From: Eucommia ulmoides
Lineage: Eukaryota; Streptophyta; Magnoliopsida; Garryales; Eucommiaceae
Length of the DNA: 64,000 bases
Reading direction: 5' to 3'
Assembly (NCBI GenBank): GCA_016647705.1
Contig: JAENRU010000485.1
Coordinates: 62,001-126,000 of the forward strand
In this document: one piece after another, positions 37,623 through 48,024 of the stretch
Layout: the number at the start of each line of letters is the position of its first letter
Position numbering within the stretch: the stretch's first letter is position 1
Position numbers and translations under genes: made by a program
Notes under the pieces: model-generated
What the model was told of the DNA's origin: nothing
Seen by the model: only the letters and a program-made list of their open reading frames with translations
Database searches by the model: none

Positions 37623-39215
37623 GTGGAAATGAAAAAAGTTTTTTATTTTTTTTGAAGTTTTTCTTGGAAATGTTTTAATAGAAGATGCATTAGATTTTTT
37701 GGGGGAAAATGAATCTGTTTATTTATTTATTTTACTTGAGGGGGCTTTTAGAAAAGAAAAAACAACAACAACATATTTTTCAATGTAAAATATCGTTTGG
37801 AAAGGTCTCTTTTTTGTGATCTTTACAAGAAAAAAAAAAAAAAATCCTTCCTTCTGTTTCTCGTCCATTATTTATTTTATTTTTTGAAAAAGATAAAGTT
37901 TCTTATGACACAAAAACTCAGTTTTTATTTTTGGAGCATTTTTTCTAAGACAAAGGAATATTATTGATGATGATTGATTTTGTCATGGGCCGTGCAGTGG
38001 AAAGATCCAAGGATTCTTAAATGGGCCTTGGGCACTTCACGGGTCAAAAAGGCCTAAAATCACCATGACTAATAGGCCTAAGCCCTAGGAAAGAGCAAAC
38101 CACCCACAAAAAGCTTGTGAGTACCTAGAGCCCCGAATCTACACATAGGTCTGGTCCAAGGGGCAAATTGGATGAAAAAATCGTTAGAGAGTCACGCTGA
38201 TATCACCTAAAGAATCAGTACACGCCAGTGGTGTGTGGGGATGACCGAATCATGATTGCGCTAATGACAGAATCATGAGTGCAAACTCTCTCTCCTACTT
38301 CCCAATATTGATGGACTATAAAAATCCAGGTTTGCGTGAGGTGGGATAGGTACAACTTGAACTCATAATTAGCTTGATATTATCTTCTGAAGGATACTTA
38401 CTCTTACGCTGGAGATTTTTCATCGGGATCCATCCCCTCTATGTTAAGAATTCGTAAAGGCATCCTAGGAGCGAGGAGTGAAGGATTGCAGGGATTACTC
38501 ACAAATTTACTATGCTACCATTTCTCGATAACATCAATTATATAATTTTTTTATAAATATTTTTCTGTGAGAGAAATGATCATGAAAATGCAAAACAATT
38601 TTTTTTTTTATATGATGAAAAACATGGAATGCAAATGAGTTTTTTCTTTCATTTTCCTTCCTTTTGACCAACTTAAGCTAAACATAAAATCTAGTTTAAG
38701 AAAGTGTCTTTCTAATTCCTCCATTTCAGAATTTCACACATGTCGGGAAATCCAAAACGATGGTTTGGAAAAACTTTCCTTTTCTTAGATCATTAAGTCA
38801 TTTTTCTCCTTATTTTAAAAAAAAAGGGAAAAATCCCGCCAACTACTACATTTTTGCTTCTTCCCTTTCTTTTTCTTTTTCTTTTCATATTTTTTTTTAT
38901 ATTTTTTTTTCAACACATATAAGACTTTAAAAATAAAATATAAGATAAAAAAAATGAATAATAAAGACAAATGCTTGCAAATAAAAATTAGGATATTTTA
39001 ATTAGAAACCTATTTTCACCATTGATATTTGAATGGGCCCAAATAATCAAGCCCAAATACTAGAAAACTCATTTATTTATTTTCATTTGGAGAAAACCCC
39101 AAATTCTACACATACAGTACACACGCGCGGCTGGGGAAGAATCAAATAATCAAAGAACTAATTAGGTATTTTTGGAAACTAAAATCAAGCTAATCAAAGA
39201 AGGATTGCAGTCAAC
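36151..39215. other. Gene-poor stretch with homopolymers
   Basis: No host gene is supported. 36200-36330 holds the GGGGTGTGCATCGGTTCG kind of sequence often seen near plant transposon ends. 36640-37010 reads on the minus strand as pyrimidine-rich leader-like DNA. A T19-G22-like run lies at 37580-37622. Open frames here are short and without recognisable motifs. Confidence 0.45.
37980..38530 (+). mobile_element. Possible LTR remnant (fossil)
   Basis: A denser, less AT-rich block starting TGTCATGGGCCGTGCAGTGG, with a GGACTATAAAAATCC promoter-like box near 38315 and no reading frame. This layout resembles a worn Ty3/gypsy LTR. No partner LTR, primer-binding site or target duplication is visible, so the call is tentative. 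Confidence 0.28.
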
Positions 39216-39262
39216 TCCTCTTGCTTCATAGTTCCAAACCCTTGCTTTCATCTGCAAATTCA

Positions 39263-39915
39263 ATGGCGCCAAGAGTAGAGAAGAAGCTAGAGGAGAAGAA
39301 GCCGACGGAGGAGAAGAAAGCCGCGGTGGCCGAGAAAGCCCCTGCTGCGGAGAAGAAGCCGAAGGCCGACAAGAAGCTACCGAAGGATGGCGGATCTGTT
39401 GCCGGAGACAAGAAGAAGAAGAGATCCAAGAAGAGCGTCGAGACCTACAAGATCTACATCTTCAAGGTCCTCAAGTCTCCTCTCAGATCTTAATCCTTTC
39501 CGAGATTTCTCATCTGGGTTTGCTTCAATCGGGTAGGTTTTTGCTGTAGATATCTCGATGTGGGTATTGATATATTGGTCAATCGGAGTCAATTTAATTA
39601 TATTGAGCAATATTTCTGATTGATTGATATCTGGGTTTTTCCTGGGTTCTTCAATTCAGGCTCATTCAATTGTCAGAGGATCCGATGCTTTAATATTGAA
39701 ATCGCGAAACAATATCCATTTGGTTTTGAACAATACTGTTCTCTGTGCTTCTCTTGGTGTTTTTCCTTGCAAGGTGTGGTGCTTATTTTCTTAATAACCT
39801 GTTATCTGTTTGATATTTTTCTATCACCAATGGATAATAAAGTGAATCTTGAACAAATTATATGCTCTATCCTGACATCGGAATCTCCAGCAAGGCGATG
39901 GGCATCTTGAACAGT
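39263..39915 (+). pseudogene. Histone H2B, interrupted and 3'-truncated
   Basis: H2B pairs with H2A in the nucleosome. From the ATG at 39263 the frame gives a standard plant H2B tail ([30 protein letters not shown]) and the first helix ([20 protein letters not shown]). At about 39470 it leaves the family; about 395 bp later it resumes with PDIGISSKAMGILNS (39868-39912). The C-terminal half is not found. Plant H2B genes normally lack introns, and the interrupting DNA is not flanked by clean GT-AG sites in register, because QVH is missing. An upstream ATG (39221) is out of keeping with the family start. It is a pseudogene, or the 5' end of a chimeric transcript. Confidence 0.8.
39470..39866 (+). 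other. Foreign segment inside the H2B pseudogene
   Basis: About 395 bp replaces the three codons between FKVLK and PDIG. It starts CTCCTCTCAGATCTTAATCC and looks like a plant 5' leader and first intron, rich in T with GGTTTGCTTCAATCGGGTAGG. No terminal repeats or target duplication are visible, so its origin is unknown. Confidence 0.5.
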
Positions 39916-40559
39916 CATTGAATATCACAAGGCAAATTTTACTGCACACTAAAAATGTTACTGCACAGTAATATTGCTATTAAAAAATGCATTTGTCTCT
40001 ATAGAGCCTTTGTGAAATGCCATGTGAGCCTTTGTGAAATGCCATGTGAGTAAGTAATGTGAAGAGTCCATTTAGAATTGCTAGCAACGCCTGCACAAAG
40101 ACAATGGTGCATGTATGATCCAAATAGATGAGTATTCAGGAGTAAAAACAATTTTTTTGGGAATATTACTAGTTGAATTTTTGTTTTGCATGGAATTACA
40201 TGGTTGAATATTACTATATAGTTATAATTGGGTTGAATATTACTGTACAGTTATAATTGGTTTGAATATTGCTATACAATTATAATTTGATGAATATTAT
40301 TGTACATGTATAATTGGTTGAATTTTGGTTGTACAACACTCAATGTTGAGCAACCATTCCATAGCTAAATATTATTGTACAACCTTTCATGTTTGAGTAT
40401 TGCAGTACAATTATTTTTGAGTTGAATATTTGATGTACGGTTACAATTGTTTGAACAGTCGAGATGCCTGTTAGAGAGAGTAGCAAATATGCAACTGGAA
40501 CTAATATTAATTACTACAGTGAAAATACACGGAGTGACGAAGATGAAAATGCATGTTTG

Positions 40560-40722
40560 CGACAAGAATCAGATGAACGTTTTGGAAGTGAACAAAACGG
40601 ATTTTGAGAGCTGTTATTTCGATCATCCGCTACCACCGTTGTCAGAAAAGACGTGGTTCCGCTCAACGTCACCAAGACTTACTACTTCATTGGTGGCAAA
40701 GGCTTTCTCTAGTCATGTTTTG
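40560..40722 (+). pseudogene. Phytocyanin-like (lamin-like/early nodulin-like) fragment
   Basis: Reads DKNQMNVLEVNKTDFESCYF then DHPL. In another frame it continues DVVPLNVTKTYYFIGGKGF. This is the middle to late part of a plant cupredoxin domain of the lamin-like/ENODL group, which sits at the plasma membrane by a lipid anchor and often lacks copper ligands. Only about 55 codons are present, with one frame change near 40640, and neither the signal peptide nor the C-terminus is nearby. It lies inside the ACTGTACAGT repeat region, so it looks captured. Confidence 0.65.
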
Positions 40723-41207
40723 AGCGAACTTGGAATTGGTTGAATTTTTTGGTATACAACTTTAGATGGTTAAAAGTTGATGTTCAGTTATAAATTGGAG
40801 TTAATATTAATGTACAGTTATAATTGGCAAATATTGATGTACAGATATAATTGGTTGAATTTTTGTTGTATAGCCTTTTTCATGTGTTAAACAATTTTGA
40901 AATCGTTGAATATTTTGTTTGCATAGACTTACATGTTTGTTTGCAACCTTCCATGATTGAGTATTACTGTACAGTTATAATCGGTTGAATATTTACTGTA
41001 TAGTTATAATAGGTTGAAATTGTTTGCTAGGGTTTTTATTATCCAATTGTGGATTTCTATGAATTCATGAACTCAAACATCACAAAATGAACTCAAACAT
41101 CACAAACGTAATGGAAGATAATAGTAATTGAAACTTGATTTGAACGGTGAATTTTAACTGCATATCAACAATTTCAAGAAATCAAACATAAAAAATTTAA
41201 AGAATGG

Positions 41208-41393
41208 TCAAAACGGAGTGGTTGACATAACATCAATGTGTGTTGGACGAATTTTCCTTTGTATCTTCCCTATCAAATCACAGAAGCTATGTAGATTGTA
41301 CTTATACTGTTTGCCTCTAGCTTGCTTATGTGATACTGGATCATTGTCATATTTTGTATATCGCTCATGCCGACCGTTGGATGCACCCGTCAT
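41208..41393 (-). pseudogene. Exon-like fragment related to the MULE Ulp1-like gene
   Basis: The frame contains KIRPTHIDVMSTTPF followed by a stop. It parallels SIHLQRAHLEILLTIPFW in exon 3 of the 16938-21192 gene, where the next residue is Trp. A TGG to TGA change would explain the stop. Upstream residues are basic and lack a clear match. The similarity is short, so this is a suggestion only. Confidence 0.4.
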
Positions 41394-43079
41394 TACCTGA
41401 TAACCAATAACGATGCAATAGAAAAATTCAACAACTCAAACAATAACAATGTAGGGAAAGAATAGAGAAATTCAAAACAAGACTTTAATATTCGATTTTT
41501 GTTACACAGTAACTATTTCGTTAACTCAAACATCAATAATGAAAAGGAACAAGTTGAAAATTCAAAGCTATACTCCAATATTAGATCTTTTACTACACAG
41601 TAACAATCGCAAGAACTCAAACATCAATAACAAAAAGGAACTGATGGAAATCCAAACCAAGATTTCAATATTCGATTTTTATAACACGTTAAATATATCA
41701 AAGAGCTCAAAAATTGATTTTTACTATATAGTAACCACATCTAAGAAGACACATATACGACAAATGAAATTGACTCGAGTATCAAGCGGAAAAAGGGAAT
41801 ACCCGATGCGAATGTTGTTGTGCAGCAATAATATTGCAAAAATAATAATAACTAGGCAATGTAACAATGTAGAGGAAGAAGAGGATAATTCAAAACAAGT
41901 CTTCAATTGTTGATTTTCGCATCACATTAATAATCTCTATAAATCAAACATCAATTTTTGTTACACATTAACTAAACATTTATTTTTACATCACAGTAAT
42001 GATTTGATCAACAACCACATATCAACAGTGAAAAGTAATAAATTACGAATCCAAAACAAGTTTTCAATTCGTGATTTTTGCTACACAGTAATAATCTATA
42101 TAAATCAAACATCAATTTTTGCTACACATTAACTAAACATCAATTCTTACACCACAGTAACGATTTGATCAAAACCCCACATCAACAGTGAAAAGTAACA
42201 AATTGTGAATCCAAAACAAATCTTTAAAAGTTGATTTTTACTGTATAGTAACCAAATCCAATAAGACACATATACAACAAATGAATTCAAAGAGAGTATC
42301 AAATGGAAAAAAAATGAAAAATTACGATAAAATGGAGTTATAATGTAAATTACATTATTCAAGAGACAAAACATCACCAATTTCCAGTGAATATTCAATA
42401 TAAAAAATTACTTAAAAAGATGCTAATTCAAAACAAAATTCCAATTGCAGATTTTTTCTACAAAATAACTATCCAAATAACTCAATAAATCAACAATGCA
42501 AAATGATGTGTAGCAAAAAAATCGCAATTAAAAGGGAGGATATGGAAATTCAAATCAAGAATTCAATAATAGATTTTTGCTACATATTAATTATTTTCAA
42601 CGAGCCACATTAACTATGAAATGGAACGAGATGTTAATTCAAAAAAAGAATTCAATATTTGATATTTTGCTACACATCAACAATTCTAACAACCCAAACA
42701 TCACCAACGAGATGGAACTAGAACTAAATTCAAGAACATGAATTGTGAACGATTTGATCAACAATCCATATCAACAGTGAAAAATAACAAATTCTGAATC
42801 CAAAACAAGTCTTCAATTGGTGATTTTTGCTACACAGTAATAATTTTTTATAAATCAAACATCGATTTTTACTTCACATTAATTAAACATCAATTTTTGC
42901 ATAACAGTAAAAATTCTAAACATCAAGTAACTCAATTTTCAAAATCAATTTTTGATACACAATCAATTTTCAACAAAAATACCCACAATTACTATGAAAA
43001 TCAACAAACCCCAAATCAATATTTGAGTTTAGCACAACAATAATTAAACTCTAAACTCAATCTATGATCATCACTGCAC

Positions 43080-43900
43080 AGTGGTCGCAAATTCATAAAC
43101 CCTAAATCAAAGAATCTTCTGAACCTGAATATATTAATTTTCAGCCATATCTTGAATGTAGAACAATACAAAGCCACAAACTATTATTACAGAATTAACT
43201 AAACCACCCCTGAGAAGGCAACAAAATAAGACTTTGAACAACATCTTGGAGTTTCAAGTTTCTAGCCTTGCTTTTACAATTAGCTACATATGACATCATA
43301 ATTAAGATGCAGAGCATTACTTCACTTTTAGTGACTTCCTCTGTCAATATGCATGTTTCTCTTCAAAAAGGTGATTTAAGAGCTTCATTTGATACAAAAT
43401 AAAAGCATAAAAGGAGAAGCCAATGGATGGAAACTGTAAATGACATATGAGGGTGTTTATAAAAAATTGAAGTATACAGGTTTATTTAGAATACTTAACA
43501 CCAATCCTACTCCAAACTCTGAAATAAAAGTGAACATAATTTAAAAATCAAGATACCTTCCGATTGTAGCAACTTACCGGTGACAAAAACGACAGTGGCA
43601 ACGAGAGAAAAGGTCGGCGATGGCGTCTGGAAAGGAAAACGACAATTCCTGCAGCAGCGACACGGCTAGATGCTGTAAATGAAACGACAAACGGCGCTGG
43701 GGTGGACGGACGACGGCAGATGGGACTGGACAACGACCGCTTCGACTGGATAGCGTTGGGAATCGACTGGACAGCGACGGTGTTTGGAATCAACGGCGAC
43801 GGCGGCTTGGACTGGATGGCGACGGCAATTGCGATGGAATTATTGTTGCAGAATAAAAATTAGGGCTTCGAATGGGTGCCTTCCAATTTGGGGAGGATGA
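43080..43900. other. Sequence without a supported gene, low-complexity GC-richer end
   Basis: 43150-43480 looks like unique non-coding DNA. 43600-43860 is a GGACGGCGACGG-rich block that gives a Ser/Arg-rich minus-strand frame (43548-43793), most likely an artefact of the repeat. Nothing identifies a protein family. Confidence 0.4.
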
Positions 43901-45607
43901 AGACCTATGCAATTCTTGCCGCGAAAAGGAAAAATGGCATTTTCGATTGTTGATTTTCCAATTTTGATTAAGCTTTCTCCCTTAAATTACCTTCCAAATC
44001 AAGAGGGCTTTCACGCACCTCTTCCCCCTAAGTGAAAATCATGTTTGCAACATGAGTTTCATTTTCATTGTATATTGTTATTGGGGATAACTCTAATCGA
44101 TGGGTCGGCTTTGGGGCCCACATTAAAAAACCCTAAAAATTAAAATATTTTTTTGGCGGCATTTCGTCAAGCCCAAGAAAGGACAAGTCTACTACAACCT
44201 TTTTTGTTCTTATAGTATTTTGTTTGATTTAAAAAAGAAACCACGTTTGCTTTGATTACTGTAAGAACGCTTTTAGTAGGAGTTTAGCTTAGCAAAAAAA
44301 AACAAAACATAACATAAAATAAAAAAAGATTTTTTTAGACTAACATCCAATATTAGCCAACATATTAAAATGGGCTTCAAGGGACAATGCCCATACTAAC
44401 TTAAATCCATTGATTTATTTATTTTTTTGATAAAAAAACATTTTAGCAAAATACACAAACACACGCATGGGTGATAAAATACACAGCTTAAAAAATAAAA
44501 TCGTTTGCTTAAATGGCGTGAATCAAGTATTACAAATAGAAGGATTTTGGTTGATTCATTTTTTCCTTTTTATTCATACTGGTTAGGTTGTAAGATACTT
44601 CATTGTCAAGTAGGTACTTCCATTCGATGGAGATCAAGTGTTGTGCTGGCAAGTGTTTCTTAGCGGCAAGGTTCTTCTTGTAGAAAAGACAGATGATAAC
44701 AAGTTTTTGTAGCGGCAAGGGTGTCCATGTGGAGTGTCGTGATGATATTTTATGACAATGACATATGAATTATAAATATTTGTTGTACAACAATTTTTTT
44801 ATGGTTATAACTAAATATTTGTTGCCCAACTTATATTATTAATACGAGCGTCGACATGTGATATAAAAGTTACTACATCGTTGATAGGTGATACAAAAGT
44901 TATTACACAGTAGTAATTACTTCAATGTGATTTAGTTTTACAAATATTATTGTTCAACAAATATTTCGAAACTCGGTAGACATTTTACAACATAGTTCAA
45001 AATATTGTTGTGCAGCACAGTTTTGTTGTGCAGTAAATATCAGTGGAAGATTGATTTTTGTCTAAATCAAAATGAATAATGGAGATTTTATGAAATTAAA
45101 ATTGGGCCTTGGGACCCATATAAAAATAGGCAAAAAAATAAACAAGAAAAGATAAATACTTGCAAAGTAAACTAGATAGAGAAAAAATAATGCGATTTTT
45201 AATCCTTTTTTGCAGCATTTCATCAAGCCCATGACTGGACAAGTTTACTTTAACGCATGAGATCAATATCCCGTCGAGATACGATGCCCCTTCAACCTAT
45301 TTTTATAGTTGAGATATTTTATGTTTGGGTCATCAGTTCAATGGGAATTCCTAATCACATGTGGTCACGAGTATATATTGGTAGTGGTAAACTATGTGTC
45401 AAAGTGGGTTGAGGCCATAGTCACTTGGACTAATGACAATACGGTGGTGCTTCTCGTTTTAAGGGAGAAAATTGTTAGTAGGTTTGGGACACTTCGGACA
45501 ATGATTAGTGATGAGGGATGACATTTTTGTAACAGGTCATTTGAAGCATTGGTATGCAAGAATTTCGTTACTCACAGAGTGGCCACTCTTTATCACCTTT
45601 AAACTAA

Positions 45608-47377
45608 GGGAAAAAGATCTTTTTGGTCCCTGACAAATGGCTTGGGAGTCCAATTGGCCCCCATTATTTACAGTTTGACACATTTTTCCTTGACATTTCA
45701 AAATCGTTCCAAATTGGCCCCCGAGGCAAACGTCGTTAGTAAAATTTGGGGAAATTGGATGGAAACATCCATGAGACAAGCACGTGGCTATTTGTTCAAG
45801 GGTACATGCGTCATTTCATTCTTATTAATTTAATGAGATCTATTTGTTAAACTTAAGGGGTCAAATTATTTTTTCTTCATCCTCTCTATCACCGCCTCTG
45901 CTTTACCATTTCTCTAATCTCATCCTCACTCTCACTCCCACACAATCTCACTCCATTGTTTCCGTCGTGAATTGAAAACTCGGCAACAAGTTCCGAACAC
46001 GGATTCATGCAATACCCACGATCTGGACCTCTACGATTTTATTCTCGTGAAGGGCGATGAGATTTAAAGCTCTGTTTCAGTTAAGCTATGGCTACCAAAT
46101 CGTTGCGAATTGGCCATAGGGGGTGACTCCGAAAAGACACAGCCGCAGTGTTAGGAGTGAATCGGAATTTGCAAGTTTTCGCAGGGTTTAATCGGAAAAC
46201 TCTATTTGCAATTCTAGGGTTTCGCGAAGGAGGTGAAATTGAATGAGAAATTAATATGTCTTCTGTACATATACATGAACTAGGTCTAGATATGCATGTT
46301 GAATCTCCTCTCTATCTCTCTCTCAGATTGAAAACAATTTCTTCAGGAATTCAATTGCATTCGTCGTCGTACAAATCTGAACCTCCAAAGGTCGAGATTT
46401 TTTTTCCTCTATTTTTCGTTTAATGAGTTTGAATTTCTCACACATCAAGCCAAATAGATTATTTCGATCAATAAAGAAAATCGGGATTTTGAAATTGTTG
46501 GTGCTGAATGTTTCTGTTCTGACCTGTATTCTTTGTTGTTATTTGAATAAGCTAGAACATCTTAATAGGAAATCATCCATGAATGAAAAACTTCAAGCAA
46601 GGGACTTGGCTTCTACTCTTTTGAATGAGAGAATAGTTTATATTGGCTTGCTAGTAGGTAGATTTGCAAGCGGTTTGCTTGTTACGAGCCGTCGAAGAAA
46701 TCAAAATCTAGGGTTTCAAATTAATTCGATTTGATTAATTGTAGTTCTTCGTTGATTTCAATTTTCCTATTCTTTTTTTTTTCGTTTTAATTTTTTTATT
46801 TTCAATTTGATGAGCCTGTTATCGGAAGAAGAATCGGCTGCGGCGGTATTGGACTGGTTTTGGTGTTGGTGGGAGTAGCATTAGTAGCCATGGAGGAGAT
46901 GGAGCAGGGGTCGCCGGAGATGGAGCAGGGGTCGCCGGAGATAGAGCAGGGGTGGAGGTTAGCTCACTGGAGATGGGATGGAGAGGGAAATGAAGAAGAT
47001 GAATTAAAAGAACAAGTACACAATATACGCTTAAATTTTAGATAGAAAATTAAATGACCCCAATTAAACTCAAATCAAAAGGTCATTTTCCCTTTTCATT
47101 TTTCTAAAGGGAGAAAGAAAGACATACTTAAGGGAAAATAAAAAAAAATATTTTGACCCTTAGAAGTTTAGATGACTTTTCAAATTAACCCCATTAAATA
47201 AAAAGACCAAAATACCCTTAATGAAATATTGACCGTTAGTTTAGCTTAACAAAATCTGTCTTATGGGCAAATTTGGAACAATTTTGAAATGTCAAGGGCA
47301 AATGTGTTGAGTTGCAAATAATGGGGGCCAATTGGATACCCGAGTCATTTGTCAGAGATCAAAAATGTCTTTTTACC
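45608..47377. mobile_element. Non-autonomous MULE (Pack-MULE-like), 1.77 kb
   Basis: 9-bp target duplications TTAAACTAA lie at 45599-45607 and 47378-47386. The inverted ends exceed 100 bp and begin GGGAAAAAGATCTTTTTGG and, inverted, GGTAAAAAGACATTTTTG; both continue to TTGGCCCCCATTATTT and TGACATTTCAAAAT. There is no transposase. The interior has leader-like DNA and one 103-codon frame (46423-46734) with a hydrophobic helix (LKLLVLNVSVLTCILCCYL), possibly captured host sequence, plus a GAGATGGAGCAGGGGTCGCCG triplication near 46895-46950. Confidence 0.9.
46423..46734 (+). CDS. Small hypothetical membrane-like protein inside MULE
   Basis: 103 codons from ATG to TGA: a basic N-terminus (HIKPNRLFRSIKKIG), one probable membrane helix at about residues 24-42, a KLEHLNRKSSMNEKLQARDL stretch, then a basic end. 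I do not recognise the family. It could be a captured exon or chance. The upstream DNA resembles a plant 5' leader. Expression is unknown. Confidence 0.3.
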   Translation: MSLNFSHIKPNRLFRSIKKIGILKLLVLNVSVLTCILCCYLNKLEHLNRKSSMNEKLQARDLASTLLNERIVYIGLLVGRFASGLLVTSRRRNQNLGFQINSI

Positions 47378-48024
47378 TTAAACTAATAGTCAAGCAGAGG
47401 TATCCAATAGAGAAGTGAAGCAGAATTTTGAGAAAATAGGACGCCCTGACCATAAGTATTGATCGGAACACATGATTGATGGTTTATGGGTATATCATAT
47501 AGTCTACGTACAAAACTCCCATCGACATGTCACCTTACCAGTCGATATATGGAAAGGCATTCCATTTATATGTAGAGTTGGAGTATCATGATTATTGGGC
47601 TACAGGGGCCTTGAATTTTGAGATGAACCGAGCATGGGATGCACACAAACTCAACTCTCGAAAATGGAAGAGTTGCAAAATGAGGCATTTTAGAATTTGA
47701 GAATTTATAAGGAGAGGACCAAAACAGATCACAATAACATCATTAATAGAAAGTCTTTCATCCTAATCAAAAAGTATGGTTGTTCAACTCCAAGCTGCGA
47801 CTCATCATGTCAGGGAATAATCAATTCGATCTTTCTGAGTAGTTCGAACTTATAGTTGAGGACTCTTGTTTGCACAAATCCTAGTTAGAAAGAGAACGTA
47901 AAGAAAGCATAATTTTTAAAATGCGTAATCCAAAATTCTTAACCCGATTTTCTATATTCATCTTTTAAATTTATTATTTTATTTTCTTGCAATTGAAAAT
48001 AAAAACTTAAGCAGTAGCACCGAG

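Larger units (their letters stand above)
39930..45070. mobile_element. Repeat-rich relic, possibly an old Ulp1-type MULE
   Basis: The region holds two repeat styles. 40190-41030 has 30-35 bp units TTGAATATTACTGTACAGTTATAA, with ACTGTACAGT a perfect palindrome. 41500-42960 has roughly 180-bp units containing TTTTGCTACACAGTAATAATC and CAACAGTGAAAAGTAAYAAA. Related ACAGTA boxes continue to 45030. A minus-strand exon-like frame (41208-41393) resembles exon 3 of the Ulp1-like gene at 16938-21192. No terminal inverted repeats or target duplications were found, so the limits and the class are inferred. A later rearrangement near 44100-44235 is suggested by its similarity to 45090-45260. Confidence 0.4.
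45238..47830 (+). mobile_element. Ty3/gypsy retrotransposon fossil (integrase part)
   Basis: A fragment of pol. The integrase catalytic core is recognisable (YILVVVNYVSKWVEA type, near 45370-45520), and the 3' part of integrase continues after 47387. No LTRs, reverse transcriptase or gag are linked to it. It is broken in many places and clearly old. A 1.77 kb non-autonomous MULE (45608-47377) sits inside it, so the fossil predates that insertion. Confidence 0.8.
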
